Part shown: one piece after another, positions 9,335 through 18,823 of the stretch
Layout: each line of letters starts with the position of its first letter
How positions within the stretch are numbered: the stretch's first letter is position 1
Source: Psychrobacter luti
Lineage (GTDB): Bacteria > Pseudomonadota > Gammaproteobacteria > Pseudomonadales > Moraxellaceae
Direction of reading: 5' to 3'
Length of the DNA: 64,000 bases
Assembly (NCBI RefSeq): GCF_014192115.1
Contig: NZ_JACHXL010000008.1
Location: 1 to 64,000, forward strand
Notes under the pieces: generated by a model
Told to the model about the DNA's origin: nothing
Seen by the model: only the letters and a program-made list of their open reading frames with translations
The model's database searches: none
Made by a program: the position numbers and the translations under genes

Positions 9335-10831
9335 ATGAACGAAAGCATAGCAGGTTGGTTTAATAGCGCCGTTAATTACGGTGTTAGTATTATTTGGGGT
9401 AATAATGATTGGTTAATCGCCAGCAATCCATGGTATGGCTTGCTGATGTTTGTTTTGATTGGCGCCGGTCTTTATTTTACCGTTGCTACGCGTTTTATTC
9501 AATTTCGCCACTTCGGTCATATGTGGCAATTATTACGAGTGTCAAATCAAGGCCGTAAAGATGGGGGTATCAGCTCGTTTGAGGCATTGATGACCTCACT
9601 GGCGGCGCGCGTCGGTACGGGTAATCTGGCAGGGGTAGCCATTGCTATCTATCTTGGTGGACCAGGTGCCGTATTTTGGATGTGGATGACGGCGATAGTG
9701 GGGATGTCGACCAGTTTTATTGAGTCAACCTTAGCACAAGCTTATAAAGTGCCGCATAATGACAATGTCTACCGCGGTGGACCAGCTTATTATATTGAAA
9801 AAGGTTTGGGTAAACGCTGGCTTGCGATATTCTTCTCGCTTTGTTTGTTGGTTGCTTTTGGTTTGGCATTCAATGGCGTGCAGTCAAATACGATTGCACA
9901 AGCGACCAATGAAGCCTTTGGTATACCAACGTGGATGACAGGTTTGATATTGGTGGTGCTGGTTGCGCCAGTGGTATTTGGTGGTTTGCGTTCGGTTGCG
10001 CGTATTGCGGGTAAAATCGTGCCTGTTATGGCGATTCTTTATATCTTATTGGCGCTTTATATTATTATCACCAATTTTAGTGAGTTCCCAGCAGCGATTG
10101 CTTTGATTGTAAAATCAGCCTTTGGTTTTGAGCAAGCGGCGGGCGGTGTGATTGGTTATGGTATTGCGCAGGCAATGATTAATGGTATCAAGCGCGGTCT
10201 ATTTTCTAACGAAGCAGGTATGGGCTCAGCGCCTAATGCAGCTGCGACAGCAAAAAGTCATCCTGATCATCCAGCCGTGCAAGGTTTTATGCAAATGCTG
10301 GGTGTATTTATGGATACACTAGTTATCTGTACAGCAACCGCTGCCATTATTATTCTCTCTGGCGTCGTTGACCCGAATGTCGAGCAAGAAGGTATCCAGT
10401 TAACTCAGTTAGCATTGTCGCAGTATGTGGGTGATATGGGCGTGATTTTCGTCGCGATTGCTATTTTCTTCTTCTCATTTACCTCTATCATCGCCAACTA
10501 CAGTTATGGTGAGTCCAATCTTGAGTTTATCTCTGGCGAGAAAAATGCCAAGGTAATGATCATGATTTTCCGCTTTATGGTATTGGGCATGGTATTCGTC
10601 GGCGCAATTGCTAGCTTACCTGCTATTTGGAACTTCGCTGACTTATCAATGGGTCTGATGGCATTGGTCAATTTAGTGGCTATTTTAATCTTATCACCAG
10701 TTGCACTCAGAATATTGCGCGATTATGAAAAACAAATCAAAGAAGGTAAAACGGGCGATCAAATCAAGTTTGATCCTGATGATTTTGTGAAATTAAAAGA
10801 TGAAGCCAATCGTGATGCGTGGACTGACTAG
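9335..10831 (+). CDS. sodium:alanine symporter (AGCS family)
   Basis: Sodium-coupled amino acid importer for alanine and/or glycine. The 498-residue length, the early motif SLAARVGTGNLAGVA (about 89-103), the central GGPAYYIEKGLG segment and the GLFSNEAGMGSAPNAAA motif (about 289-305) are characteristic of the AGCS family. About 10-11 transmembrane segments are visible. It is monocistronic and followed by a terminator shared with the convergent ETF-QO gene. Confidence 0.93.
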   Translation: MNESIAGWFNSAVNYGVSIIWGNNDWLIASNPWYGLLMFVLIGAGLYFTVATRFIQFRHFGHMWQLLRVSNQGRKDGGISSFEALMTSLAARVGTGNLAGVAIAIYLGGPGAVFWMWMTAIVGMSTSFIESTLAQAYKVPHNDNVYRGGPAYYIEKGLGKRWLAIFFSLCLLVAFGLAFNGVQSNTIAQATNEAFGIPTWMTGLILVVLVAPVVFGGLRSVARIAGKIVPVMAILYILLALYIIITNFSEFPAAIALIVKSAFGFEQAAGGVIGYGIAQAMINGIKRGLFSNEAGMGSAPNAAATAKSHPDHPAVQGFMQMLGVFMDTLVICTATAAIIILSGVVDPNVEQEGIQLTQLALSQYVGDMGVIFVAIAIFFFSFTSIIANYSYGESNLEFISGEKNAKVMIMIFRFMVLGMVFVGAIASLPAIWNFADLSMGLMALVNLVAILILSPVALRILRDYEKQIKEGKTGDQIKFDPDDFVKLKDEANRDAWTD

Positions 10832-10880
10832 CCTTTATCAGTAAATTAAGAAATTGAGCCATTAAACATACAAGCATTAA

Positions 10881-10914
10881 AAAACCGCCCTTATCATTAA
10901 GAGCGGTTTTTTTA
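10881..10914. terminator. bidirectional terminator between convergent genes
   Basis: AAAACCGC (10881-10888) pairs with GCGGTTTT (10903-10910), extended inward by CTTA/TAAG around a TCAT loop, with one mismatch. A runs and T runs flank it, so it can serve both the alanine symporter and ETF-QO. Confidence 0.88.
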
Positions 10915-10941
10915 TTGAGCTATATTTATCTCAGACATGGT

Positions 10942-12828
10942 TTACATGTTTGGATAGTTAGGACCACCGCCGCCTTCTGGTGTGACCCACGTGATGTTCT
11001 GTGACGGGTCTTTGATGTCGCAGGTTTTACAATGGACGCAATTTTGCGCATTAATCACAAACTTAGCACCTTCCGCATCTTTTACCACTTCATAAACGCC
11101 AGCTGGGCAATACAGACGCGCAGGCTCAGCATATAGTGGTAAGTTGACTGAAATAGGCACCGTTGGATCAGTCAATTTCAAATGCGTTGGCTGATCTTCA
11201 GCGTGGTTGGTGTTCGAGATAAATACTGACGATAATTTATCAAATATCAATTTGCCATCTGGCTTAGGATAGGTTGGCTGGTAGGCATGAGCCGCACGTT
11301 CTAGCTGATCGTAGTCAGGAAGATTGTCATGTAGAGTAAATGGCATTTTACCTTTCAACAAGTTGTGCTCAATAAAGGTAAACGCGCCGCCCATAAACAG
11401 ACCCATGCGATGTATCGCAGGCGAGAAGTTACGCGACTCGTAGTTGTCTTGATATAACCAAGATTCTTTATACATGGTGCTATAAGCGACCACGTCATCA
11501 TGCTCACGACCAGCTTGTAATGCTTCGAAAATTGCTTCAGCAGCTAGCATGCCTGACTTCATAGAAGTATGCGTACCTTTAATCTTGGCAGGGTTTAAGA
11601 ATCCAGCATCATCACCGACCAACACGCCACCTGGGAAGGTGAATTTTGGTAATGAGTTTAAGCCGCCTTTGGTCAACGCACGTGCGCCGTAAGAAATGCG
11701 CTTACCGCCTTCTAATACGTTTTTGATGACAGGGTGGGTTTTTAAACGCTGCATCTCATCGAATGGCGACATATATGGGTTATGGTAAGACAAATCAGCG
11801 ACAAGACCAAAGCTTACTTGGTTGTTTTCATCGAAATATAACCACCAACCACCAGTAGAACCTGTCTCGGTCAATGGCCAGCCAAGACCGTGCATGACCA
11901 CGCCTTGCTCGTGTTTCTCAGGTGCAACTTCCCACAGCTCTTTTAAACCAATACCGTAATGCTGGGGGTCAGAGTCTTTATCAAGACCGAAACGACTGAT
12001 TAAGCGTTTGCCCAAATGACCGCGGCTACCTTCAGCGAAAATAGTGTACTTTGCAAGTAGCTCATAACCAGGCTCAAAGCTAGCCTTGGCTTCGCCACTA
12101 GCAGCCACACCCATATCGCCAGTCAAGATACCACGTACTGAACCGTCATCATTATATAGAATATCAGCAGCAGGGAAACCTGGGAACATCATGACCTCAA
12201 GCTCTTCGGCCTGTACAGCCAACCAACGAACGACATTGCCTAATGAAACAATATAGTTGCCATTATTGTGCATTGGGGCTGGAATAAGAGAATCGGGAAC
12301 CTTGGTTGAACGAGTGGCTGAGTTCAAGTAGTAGAAGCGATCTTCAGTTGCTGGCACATTTAATGGTGCGCCTTTTTCTTTCCAGTCTGGTATCAGCTCG
12401 TTTAAAGCACGTGGCTCGATGACAGCGCCAGATAAGGTATGCGCCCCGAACTCAGAGCCTTTTTCGACCACGCAAACCATAAACTCATCGTTACCAGCTG
12501 CTATAGCGAGCTGACGCAAACGAATGGCGGCAGACAAACCTGCTGGTCCACCACCGACGATAATGGCGTCAAATTCCATCGACTCACGTTCGATTTCAGG
12601 CTCTGCGGCGACTGGTTCTACGACAGGCTCAGGTGTTTCTTCTAACACAGGAGCGTCTACCACAGAAGCAGCAGCTTCTGTCGCTTCAACTTCAGCGGCT
12701 TCTTCAGTCGTGGCGACTTCTTTAGCTTCTACAGTTGCCGTTTCTGCTACTGGTGTATCAGTATTTACGGTATCGCTACTTACGATGTCACTATCAACGA
12801 CTGGCGTTTGATTGTCTTGCTCTTGCAT
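10942..12828 (-). CDS. electron-transfer flavoprotein:ubiquinone oxidoreductase with a repetitive acidic N-terminal extension
   Basis: Passes electrons from ETF to the ubiquinone pool, linking fatty acid and amino acid oxidation to respiration. The catalytic part begins near residue 84 (MEFDAIIVGGGPAGL, FAD-binding). The C-terminal domain has the cysteines of a 4Fe-4S cluster (CPAGVYEV, then CVHCKTCDIKDP). The first 83 residues are an extra Ala/Glu/Val/Thr-rich tail built from five-residue repeats. TAGGAG seven bases upstream of the ATG at 12828 supports the long start; the internal Met84 codon has no good site. The fadBA genes lie elsewhere in this window. Confidence 0.94.
   Translation of the reverse strand: MQEQDNQTPVVDSDIVSSDTVNTDTPVAETATVEAKEVATTEEAAEVEATEAAASVVDAPVLEETPEPVVEPVAAEPEIERESMEFDAIIVGGGPAGLSAAIRLRQLAIAAGNDEFMVCVVEKGSEFGAHTLSGAVIEPRALNELIPDWKEKGAPLNVPATEDRFYYLNSATRSTKVPDSLIPAPMHNNGNYIVSLGNVVRWLAVQAEELEVMMFPGFPAADILYNDDGSVRGILTGDMGVAASGEAKASFEPGYELLAKYTIFAEGSRGHLGKRLISRFGLDKDSDPQHYGIGLKELWEVAPEKHEQGVVMHGLGWPLTETGSTGGWWLYFDENNQVSFGLVADLSYHNPYMSPFDEMQRLKTHPVIKNVLEGGKRISYGARALTKGGLNSLPKFTFPGGVLVGDDAGFLNPAKIKGTHTSMKSGMLAAEAIFEALQAGREHDDVVAYSTMYKESWLYQDNYESRNFSPAIHRMGLFMGGAFTFIEHNLLKGKMPFTLHDNLPDYDQLERAAHAYQPTYPKPDGKLIFDKLSSVFISNTNHAEDQPTHLKLTDPTVPISVNLPLYAEPARLYCPAGVYEVVKDAEGAKFVINAQNCVHCKTCDIKDPSQNITWVTPEGGGGPNYPNM
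12679..12798 (-). repeat. 15-bp periodic degenerate repeat in the ETF-QO N-terminal tail
   Basis: Residues 11-50 divide into eight pentapeptide units: VDSDI, VSSDT, VNTDT, PVAET, ATVEA, KEVAT, TEEAA, EVEAT. The first three are clearly related at the DNA level (GTTGATAGTGACATC / GTAAGTAGCGATACC / GTAAATACTGATACA); later units are more degenerate. Confidence 0.7.
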
Positions 12829-13233
12829 ACCTACTCCTAAACTTGTAGTGGCTTATCTCAGGGCATCATTAGCTTAACAATTGAATAATAAGGCTTGCGG
12901 CGCTAACGTTACTCAGACATATGGCTGCCCGATAAAAACAGTCTTTGCGGCATCAATTGACGACGTTAAGATTAAAAATATCTGATATAAAAATATCAAC
13001 CTACAACGTAAAATGTGTCATTAATACAACACCCACTGAATCATTTTAAATAAAAAATCGTTACTCATTATAAAAGAAAAGTCCTACAAACACGATACGC
13101 ATTTCTGAATATCAATGTTAAGGTAAGATTGAATAAGTAGGGGGATAATGACGAGAGGCTTTCATCATACCCGAAACTAAAATTTATAGTAATAACAGAT
13201 TTGCCAAACTTTGATTACTAAATAAAGGATTGT
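12829..13233. other. spacer between divergent genes
   Basis: About 400 bases between ETF-QO and the DUF1285 gene. It should hold both promoters. I see ribosome binding sites at each edge but no convincing operator, RNA gene or terminator. Confidence 0.55.
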
Positions 13234-13980
13234 ATGATGAATGATAATAATAAAAGTGTGGACACCCTTAATAAAAATACCCTGCAAGCCCCAAATGACA
13301 TAGGTTCCGAGCTAAATAGTATGGCTGCGCTTAGCCAGTATTTTAAGTCGACAGCCGGCATACGTGAAGGACGCGCCCTACCGCCTCTTGAGAATTGGCA
13401 TCCTGAGCAAGTAGAGGATATGGATTTGACTATCAAAGCCAATGGCGAATGGTGGCACGAAGGCGTGCACATGACCCGGCAGTCATTAGTCAATTTATTT
13501 GCCACTATCTTATGGAAAGAGGAAAATGCTGGCAAGTTTAAGTACTTTTTAAAGACACCGGTGCAAAAGCTGCGTATTCAAGTAGAAGATGCACCATTAT
13601 TGATTAATGATGTCGGTATCGTTGATGAAGACGATAAGCGCTGGCTGGAATTTACCACCACCACGGGCGATGTGGTACGTTTAGATGATGAGCATACTAT
13701 TAGTCTGCGTGCTTATATCCCTGAAGACTATAGCAGTAATATTAATGCTAGTAATGTTGATGCTAGCAGAATTTATGATAACGAAGAAAATGGGCGCTCA
13801 GAAAGCGATACTCAAGTTCGCCCTTATATGATGGTGCGAAATAACTTGCACGCGCTTATTGGGCGTAATGCCTTTTATCATTTAACGGAAATTGGAGAAT
13901 TGACAGAGCGTGATGGTGAGACGATACTAACCCTGCAAAGTGGTGGTAAGTCCTATGCATTATCGATGCCATCTAGCTAA
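13234..13980 (+). CDS. DUF1285 family protein
   Basis: Conserved protein of unknown function, 248 residues. The central and C-terminal parts match the DUF1285 pattern: ANGEWWHEGVHMTRQSLVNLF (about 70-90), YFLKTPVQKLRIQVEDAPLLI, and a C-terminal NALHALIGRNAFYHL-like block. AAAGGA at 13224-13229 would suit a start at either 13234 or the adjacent ATG at 13237. Residues 168-182 are a low-complexity pentapeptide repeat not expected in the family. No membrane segment or signal peptide. It precedes murI by about 185 bases; no function can be inferred from that. Confidence 0.82.
   Translation: MMNDNNKSVDTLNKNTLQAPNDIGSELNSMAALSQYFKSTAGIREGRALPPLENWHPEQVEDMDLTIKANGEWWHEGVHMTRQSLVNLFATILWKEENAGKFKYFLKTPVQKLRIQVEDAPLLINDVGIVDEDDKRWLEFTTTTGDVVRLDDEHTISLRAYIPEDYSSNINASNVDASRIYDNEENGRSESDTQVRPYMMVRNNLHALIGRNAFYHLTEIGELTERDGETILTLQSGGKSYALSMPSS
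13735..13779 (+). repeat. 15-bp x3 in-frame repeat within the DUF1285 gene
   Basis: AGTAATATTAATGCT / AGTAATGTTGATGCT / AGCAGAATTTATGAT, encoding SNINA-SNVDA-SRIYD at residues 168-182. The first two copies differ at two bases. Confidence 0.78.
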
Positions 13981-14165
13981 AAACAGTTATCAATTAAACG
14001 ATAATGGCAGCACGTAATAATTAAGCATTAGCCTCTTTGCTGTTATCAATATCCATGCTAGTTATTGATGTACTTAACTTTGCCTTAATGAATTTTATAA
14101 AGCGTATTCACATCACAACCTATCTATGCAAACGGTATCTCTATGAAAGCGGCGGTAAAATAAAA

Positions 14166-15140
14166 ATGAACATTGCCGTAAATGTAGCTCCTCTTAAGTT
14201 TATTAGTGAAACTACCACTAATGAGTCTGATACACGCTCCCTATCAAATAATAGCGTGATAAATGATGTGATTAAGAAAGATCGCAGCGCGCCAATCGGC
14301 TTGTTTGATTCGGGTGTTGGAGGATTGTCGGTTTATCTACACTTGGCTCAGCAATTACCGCATGAGCGTTACGTTTATTATGCCGATACCTTGCATGTAC
14401 CTTATGGCAATCGTGATAGTGACGATATTAAAGCGTTGACGCTAACAGCGGTAGAATGGTTATATCAACAAGGCTGCAAGCTTATCGTTATTGCCTGTAA
14501 TAGCGCCTCGGCTTATGCATTAGAGACCGCCAGACGCTGTTATCCGCAGTTGCCTATTGTTGGTTTGGTACCTGCTTTAAAACCTGCGGTCTTAGCCAGT
14601 AAAACTGGTCATGTTGCGGTATTGGCAACAAAAGCGACTTTAAATGGGGCGTTACTTAACGATGTCATTACTAACGTCGCCAGCCCCAATGCCACCAAAG
14701 TAACCAAATATTTTGACCCAGAACTGGTCCCTTGGGTCGAATCAGGCATGTCAAAAGACAGCAAAACTGCTCAGGATTTACGCCAGCAATTACAGCTGTT
14801 TACCCAAGATGGCATAGACCAGTTAGTATTAGGCTGTACCCATTATCCATTTTTTAAAGCGTTTTTACGCCAAGAAATTGCAGAGCAGCAATTAGCGATA
14901 CAAATTGTCGACTCAGGGCAAGCAATTGCTGAGCGCGTTAAGCAACTGTTATTGGTAAATCAGTTGTTGGCTTTGCCTGCTGAGTTTTCGGCTGCTGAGA
15001 TGCTTAATGATACGGGCACAAGGGTAGATATATCGCCGCCATTGACTTTTTATGCGACCAAATATGATGAGAAATTAGGTGTGGTGATACAGCATTTATT
15101 AGGTCAGGAAACTGATATACAGTATTATCTGTCGCCTTAA
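14166..15140 (+). CDS. murI: glutamate racemase
   Basis: Makes D-glutamate from L-glutamate for peptidoglycan. Starting at the ATG at 14166 the protein is 324 residues. The enzyme proper begins near residue 43 (PIGLFDSGVGGLSV), so about 40 N-terminal residues are an extra Asn/Ser/Thr-rich tail. Both catalytic cysteines are present: Cys111 (IACNSAS) and Cys224 (LGCTHYPF), with Asp48. The frame stays open upstream to 14037, but that hydrophobic leader has no ribosome binding site and is not expected for a cytosolic enzyme. The true start could be slightly different. Confidence 0.92.
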   Translation: MNIAVNVAPLKFISETTTNESDTRSLSNNSVINDVIKKDRSAPIGLFDSGVGGLSVYLHLAQQLPHERYVYYADTLHVPYGNRDSDDIKALTLTAVEWLYQQGCKLIVIACNSASAYALETARRCYPQLPIVGLVPALKPAVLASKTGHVAVLATKATLNGALLNDVITNVASPNATKVTKYFDPELVPWVESGMSKDSKTAQDLRQQLQLFTQDGIDQLVLGCTHYPFFKAFLRQEIAEQQLAIQIVDSGQAIAERVKQLLLVNQLLALPAEFSAAEMLNDTGTRVDISPPLTFYATKYDEKLGVVIQHLLGQETDIQYYLSP

Positions 15141-15375
15141 GCGGCTTTGTTTTATCCTAATAAACGTTTTTTATCTGCTCAATAACTAGGTAGCTGTTAT
15201 AATTCCGCAATATATTAATGGAATTAGTAATAAACTAAACGCATCTCAGTAATATTGTGCTAGGCTAGTATTTGCCAAACAGAATATTCGGGATTACGCT
15301 GATTTCATTAGCAATTGATATGGCTATTGTTTATATGACTACCATTTATATGACTACCTAAGCTTAGAGGTGATT

Positions 15376-16407
15376 GTGCCAAACCGTCGCTATCATATTC
15401 ACGTCATATGCGCTGACAACGACCAACTGTTGGTTTTAGACAGTGTGGCGATGTTTTTTCAAGCCCGCGCATTTTTAACTTATGACGTTTCTAGCAAATT
15501 ACCGAAAGCGTCATTATATGGGCGCCAGTGTATCGATGCCTGTGATTATGCGCTGATGATTATCGGTGATAGCTATGGCACGGCGCAAAATACCGGCGTC
15601 AGTCAAATGCATTTAAGCTATCTCAATGCCAAAGCCAAGCTCAAACCCTTGTTGATATTGGTCAAGACACACCATAACGAAGCTAATATCAGTCGGCAGT
15701 TGCAAGAATTCACCAATATGGTCACTAAAAAAGCCGATAAGATTTATTATTATGAGACAGAAAACGATATCGAGCAGCTGCTTATTCAAGCCTATTATAA
15801 AATGGTTGCCAATCATGAGGTAGGGGATGGCTGGGTAAGAGTCAGTGACGAGCTGATGAAAGCAAATAAATCGGCACTTACTGAAGAGGTGTCTGCTAGC
15901 TTTTCGACCAATAGAGTGTCTAAGCACGCTCAAGAACATCCAGTTACTATCAATCATCTTGCCGCTGATAGTGTTAGTAAACCCATCATGCTGACCGAAA
16001 CCTTTGAGGTTCAATATAAAGCGCAAGCCTATGAAGGGGGTAATTTAAGCGATGTGACCCGACCTATGATTTTGTCATGGCAAGAGGTGTTAGTTACCTT
16101 AATGAAAATACCCGCGACCTTTTCAAGCTATGGTTTGCAGAGCGCCATCAATCGCTTAATCGCTACTAGAGCTGAGGCAGATATTAAAAAAGACATGCCA
16201 AATGTTCACGCTGTGGCGCGTTGTCAGATTTCTCAGGATGATTTAAACCAATTGCAGCGTCAGTTGGTCGCGGCTAATTGGATACAATTAACCACTTATG
16301 GCACGCGGGTGACCCAAGAGCTATGGAAACTTACCTACCATGCAAAAAGTCTACTGGCCGATAAAAAGCCAAAAACAGACAATCAGCCGTCTCTGCCTCT
16401 AAATTAA
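15376..16407 (+). CDS. DUF4062-like protein
   Basis: Protein of unknown function, 343 residues from a GTG start at 15376, five bases after TTAGAGG; another GTG at 15370 overlaps that site. The N-terminal 145 residues resemble the DUF4062 alpha/beta domain: a first strand (YHIHVICADND), then CIDACDYALMIIGDSYGTAQNTGVSQMHLSYLNA (about 52-85) and KPLLILVK. DUF4062 often occurs in large NTPase or TIR/CHAT-linked proteins, but here it is joined to an unrecognised C-terminal half (about 190-343) with a winged-helix-like feel. Assignment is by pattern only. It stands alone after murI. Confidence 0.62.
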   Translation: MPNRRYHIHVICADNDQLLVLDSVAMFFQARAFLTYDVSSKLPKASLYGRQCIDACDYALMIIGDSYGTAQNTGVSQMHLSYLNAKAKLKPLLILVKTHHNEANISRQLQEFTNMVTKKADKIYYYETENDIEQLLIQAYYKMVANHEVGDGWVRVSDELMKANKSALTEEVSASFSTNRVSKHAQEHPVTINHLAADSVSKPIMLTETFEVQYKAQAYEGGNLSDVTRPMILSWQEVLVTLMKIPATFSSYGLQSAINRLIATRAEADIKKDMPNVHAVARCQISQDDLNQLQRQLVAANWIQLTTYGTRVTQELWKLTYHAKSLLADKKPKTDNQPSLPLN

Positions 16408-16659
16408 CTCTACGTATCACTCTTATTAATAAATATCTTATTCAATTTATACCTAGCTAGGCTCATCTAAAAAAGCCTTATTGATGGCTATGCCTTATGT
16501 TTAACAATTACATTTTACGCTTTGAATAGAGTTTAGGATGGTCATGGCTACGTTTTGTAATACAAAGCATACGTCGCAATGGTTGTGAAGCTAGGCAATA
16601 CCCGTAATAATGAAGGTGATAAGCACATGACAATATTGAACAACTAGGGAGAATACATA

Positions 16660-16959
16660 ATGAGCAACTCTAAAAAAGATGCATTAAACACTGAATTAAC
16701 CAGCTTGGAAGAGAAAATGCATGAAGCAAATCAGTTTCATACCTTAGAAGAGCAAGTAGCCGATATGAAGCGTCGCGGTATTGATCCAACTCAAGCCTAT
16801 AAAGATTTGGATAGAAAAGAAGAAGATGCGGATTGGGGTGATGCTACGTGGAAAGAAAATGGTAAATGGGAGCCAAAAACGCCTGCTGATTTAGATGATA
16901 AAGCACGCGAGAACTGGGATGGCGATAATGGTAAACCAACCCCGCCACCGATTGTTTAG
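16660..16959 (+). CDS. small charged hypothetical protein
   Basis: A 99-residue, highly charged, probably cytosolic protein with a predicted helical N-terminal half (about 1-50) and a Trp/Asp/Lys-rich, proline-ended tail (GDATWKENGKWEPKTP, then PTPPPIV). AGGGAG lies about ten bases before the ATG and a strong terminator follows, supporting a real monocistronic gene. I do not recognise a family. There is no signal peptide or cysteine. Confidence 0.72.
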   Translation: MSNSKKDALNTELTSLEEKMHEANQFHTLEEQVADMKRRGIDPTQAYKDLDRKEEDADWGDATWKENGKWEPKTPADLDDKARENWDGDNGKPTPPPIV

Positions 16960-17027
16960 TAGTAGTTATTTGTAGAGATTATTTACTAACGACTGTTTAT
17001 TCCTAAAGCATTAAATATATCTTATAA

Positions 17028-17057
17028 AAAAAGCCACGCTAATTTGCGTGGCTTTTT
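17028..17057. terminator. bidirectional terminator
   Basis: A perfect 12-bp stem (AAAAAGCCACGC / GCGTGGCTTTTT) with a six-base loop between the small charged protein gene and the convergent transglycosylase gene. Confidence 0.93.
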
Positions 17058-17119
17058 CGTTAGAGGGTTAAAGCTAGTAAATAATGATCGTAACTTTAAC
17101 CGTTTATTTTAATATCTAA

Positions 17120-18583
17120 CTACGAACCTTCATCCACACGGACAAGTTTCACTGTGCCATCAGGACTGGTAACACGGCGATAGCGCGTATTGCTTGATGA
17201 CGATGTTGATGGCTGTACGGAGTAAGTGTTAGAAGTGGATTTAGGGCTAGTTTGTTGTTGAATCAATTGTCCCATACGGTCGGCAGGGGCAGGATTTAAA
17301 GGACGACTGTTTGCTGGCTGTCCATATTGATTGCCAGTAGCAGCGGCACTACCAATGATTGCGCGATAAAACTTCTGTCCTGCGCGTCCATCGGCTGGGA
17401 AGATACCATGGCTCGATTGATACTGTTGAATTGCAGTGCGCGTATTATCACCGATGATACCGTCGACTTCTCCAATATCGTAGCCGGCATTTAATAACGC
17501 TTGCTGAATTGCTCTGGATTCTTGGCGACCAATACCAGGGTCATCAGTTGGCCAAGCGGTGATAAAGTCGGTTTTACTGCTATCCTCGCGAGTAATGAGA
17601 TCTGATAAATGTGCAATCGCCAGTGCATAGCTTTCTGAGGCATTATACGAATAAAAGGTATCGAAGTTTTTACCAACTAAGAAAGCTGGACCGTCAGGAC
17701 CTGCAGGCAATAGTAAACCGGCACTATTCAAATCAGACGGCAGCGGGCTACCGTTCGCTAATGTCAGCCCTTGATTACGCCAATGGCTGATAGATTTTTT
17801 GTCTTTACGGTTCGATGCGCCCCAAAATCCACTCGGAAGTTTGACTTCATAACCCCATGGCTCACCTGAGCGGTAGCCACGTTTATCGAGGAAATTGGCA
17901 GTAGAGGCAAGCGCATCAGGAACACTGTTGACCAAGTCGCGACGACCATCGCCATCAAAATCAACAGCCAATTCTAAAAAGGTACTTGGCATAAACTGTG
18001 TCTGTCCAAACGCGCCAGCCCAAGAACCGGTCATATCGCTGGGTGCTATATCGCCGTTTTGCACAATTTTTAGCGCATTGGCGTATTCGCCTTGGAAATA
18101 GCTCTGACGACGATCAAAACAAGACAGCGTCGCTAAAGATTCAAATAAGGGTTTTTTACCCAATGTCTGACCAAAGTTAGACTCTACACCCCAAACCCCT
18201 AATACGTGCTCGGCTTTGACACCGTAGCGCGATTCGATGCGGCGCAGTGTGTCTGCCCACTGGCGTTTGGCGCGGATACCATCTTCTACTCGTTCCGTAT
18301 CGACAAGTGACGACAGATAATCCCAGACGTCCTTTTGAAATTCGGGTTGATAGTTTAATGACTGAATGACGCTAGGGTCAGGCTGACTTGGACGATAGTT
18401 ATTAAAGGTAAAGCTATCGACGCCGCGGAATTTGCTAGAGTTCTTTAGACCATCTAAGCATTGTTGAAACTCGTTATTAGATAGATCTGGCGCTGGTGGT
18501 CTAGCGGCCTGAGCAGTGCTGGCAAGGCTGAGACCAACCGCGATGCTAAGCAGCGATAAAGTGGAGAATGGAGTCAAGCGCAT
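17120..18583 (-). CDS. lytic murein transglycosylase (MltB family) with a peptidoglycan-binding domain
   Basis: Cleaves glycan strands of peptidoglycan in the periplasm. A signal peptide occupies residues 1-26 (ending TAQA); there is no lipobox, so it is probably soluble. The catalytic domain contains Glu134 in GVWGVESNFG and the AFGQTQFMPSTFLELAVDFDGDGRRD segment, whose DxDGDG loop matches the calcium-binding EF-hand loop known in Slt35/MltB. A PG_binding_1 domain lies at about 350-412, followed by a Ser/Thr/Asn-rich tail. TAGGAT precedes the ATG. At 487 residues it fits the longer, MltB-like branch with a C-terminal binding domain. Confidence 0.93.
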   Translation of the reverse strand: MRLTPFSTLSLLSIAVGLSLASTAQAARPPAPDLSNNEFQQCLDGLKNSSKFRGVDSFTFNNYRPSQPDPSVIQSLNYQPEFQKDVWDYLSSLVDTERVEDGIRAKRQWADTLRRIESRYGVKAEHVLGVWGVESNFGQTLGKKPLFESLATLSCFDRRQSYFQGEYANALKIVQNGDIAPSDMTGSWAGAFGQTQFMPSTFLELAVDFDGDGRRDLVNSVPDALASTANFLDKRGYRSGEPWGYEVKLPSGFWGASNRKDKKSISHWRNQGLTLANGSPLPSDLNSAGLLLPAGPDGPAFLVGKNFDTFYSYNASESYALAIAHLSDLITREDSSKTDFITAWPTDDPGIGRQESRAIQQALLNAGYDIGEVDGIIGDNTRTAIQQYQSSHGIFPADGRAGQKFYRAIIGSAAATGNQYGQPANSRPLNPAPADRMGQLIQQQTSPKSTSNTYSVQPSTSSSSNTRYRRVTSPDGTVKLVRVDEGS

Positions 18584-18823
18584 GAGAATATCCTATAAAC
18601 GTCAAAATTACCATTTAGAATTGGAGCAAGGCTAATAAAACTAGTATTGACTTAGAGTAACCAATCTCAATAGTAAAGAAAAGGTATCGAAGCACTCAGT
18701 TACTATAAATTGACGGTGGCGTGAGGTTAGGAGAGGTTTTAAGATAAATATAGTATTACACGATTTTAGAGAAATCTCTTATTTCAATGCGGATAAGCGG
18801 TTTTGACAGCCATTTGGTAAATC

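Noticed and set aside
12439-12811. Plus-strand open frames opposite the ETF-QO N terminus, Ser/Thr/Ala-rich
   Set aside because: They are antisense readings of the repetitive tail; low-complexity DNA keeps several frames open.
14037-14165. Hydrophobic leader in frame with murI
   Set aside because: No ribosome binding site, and glutamate racemase is cytosolic; the ATG at 14166 fits better.
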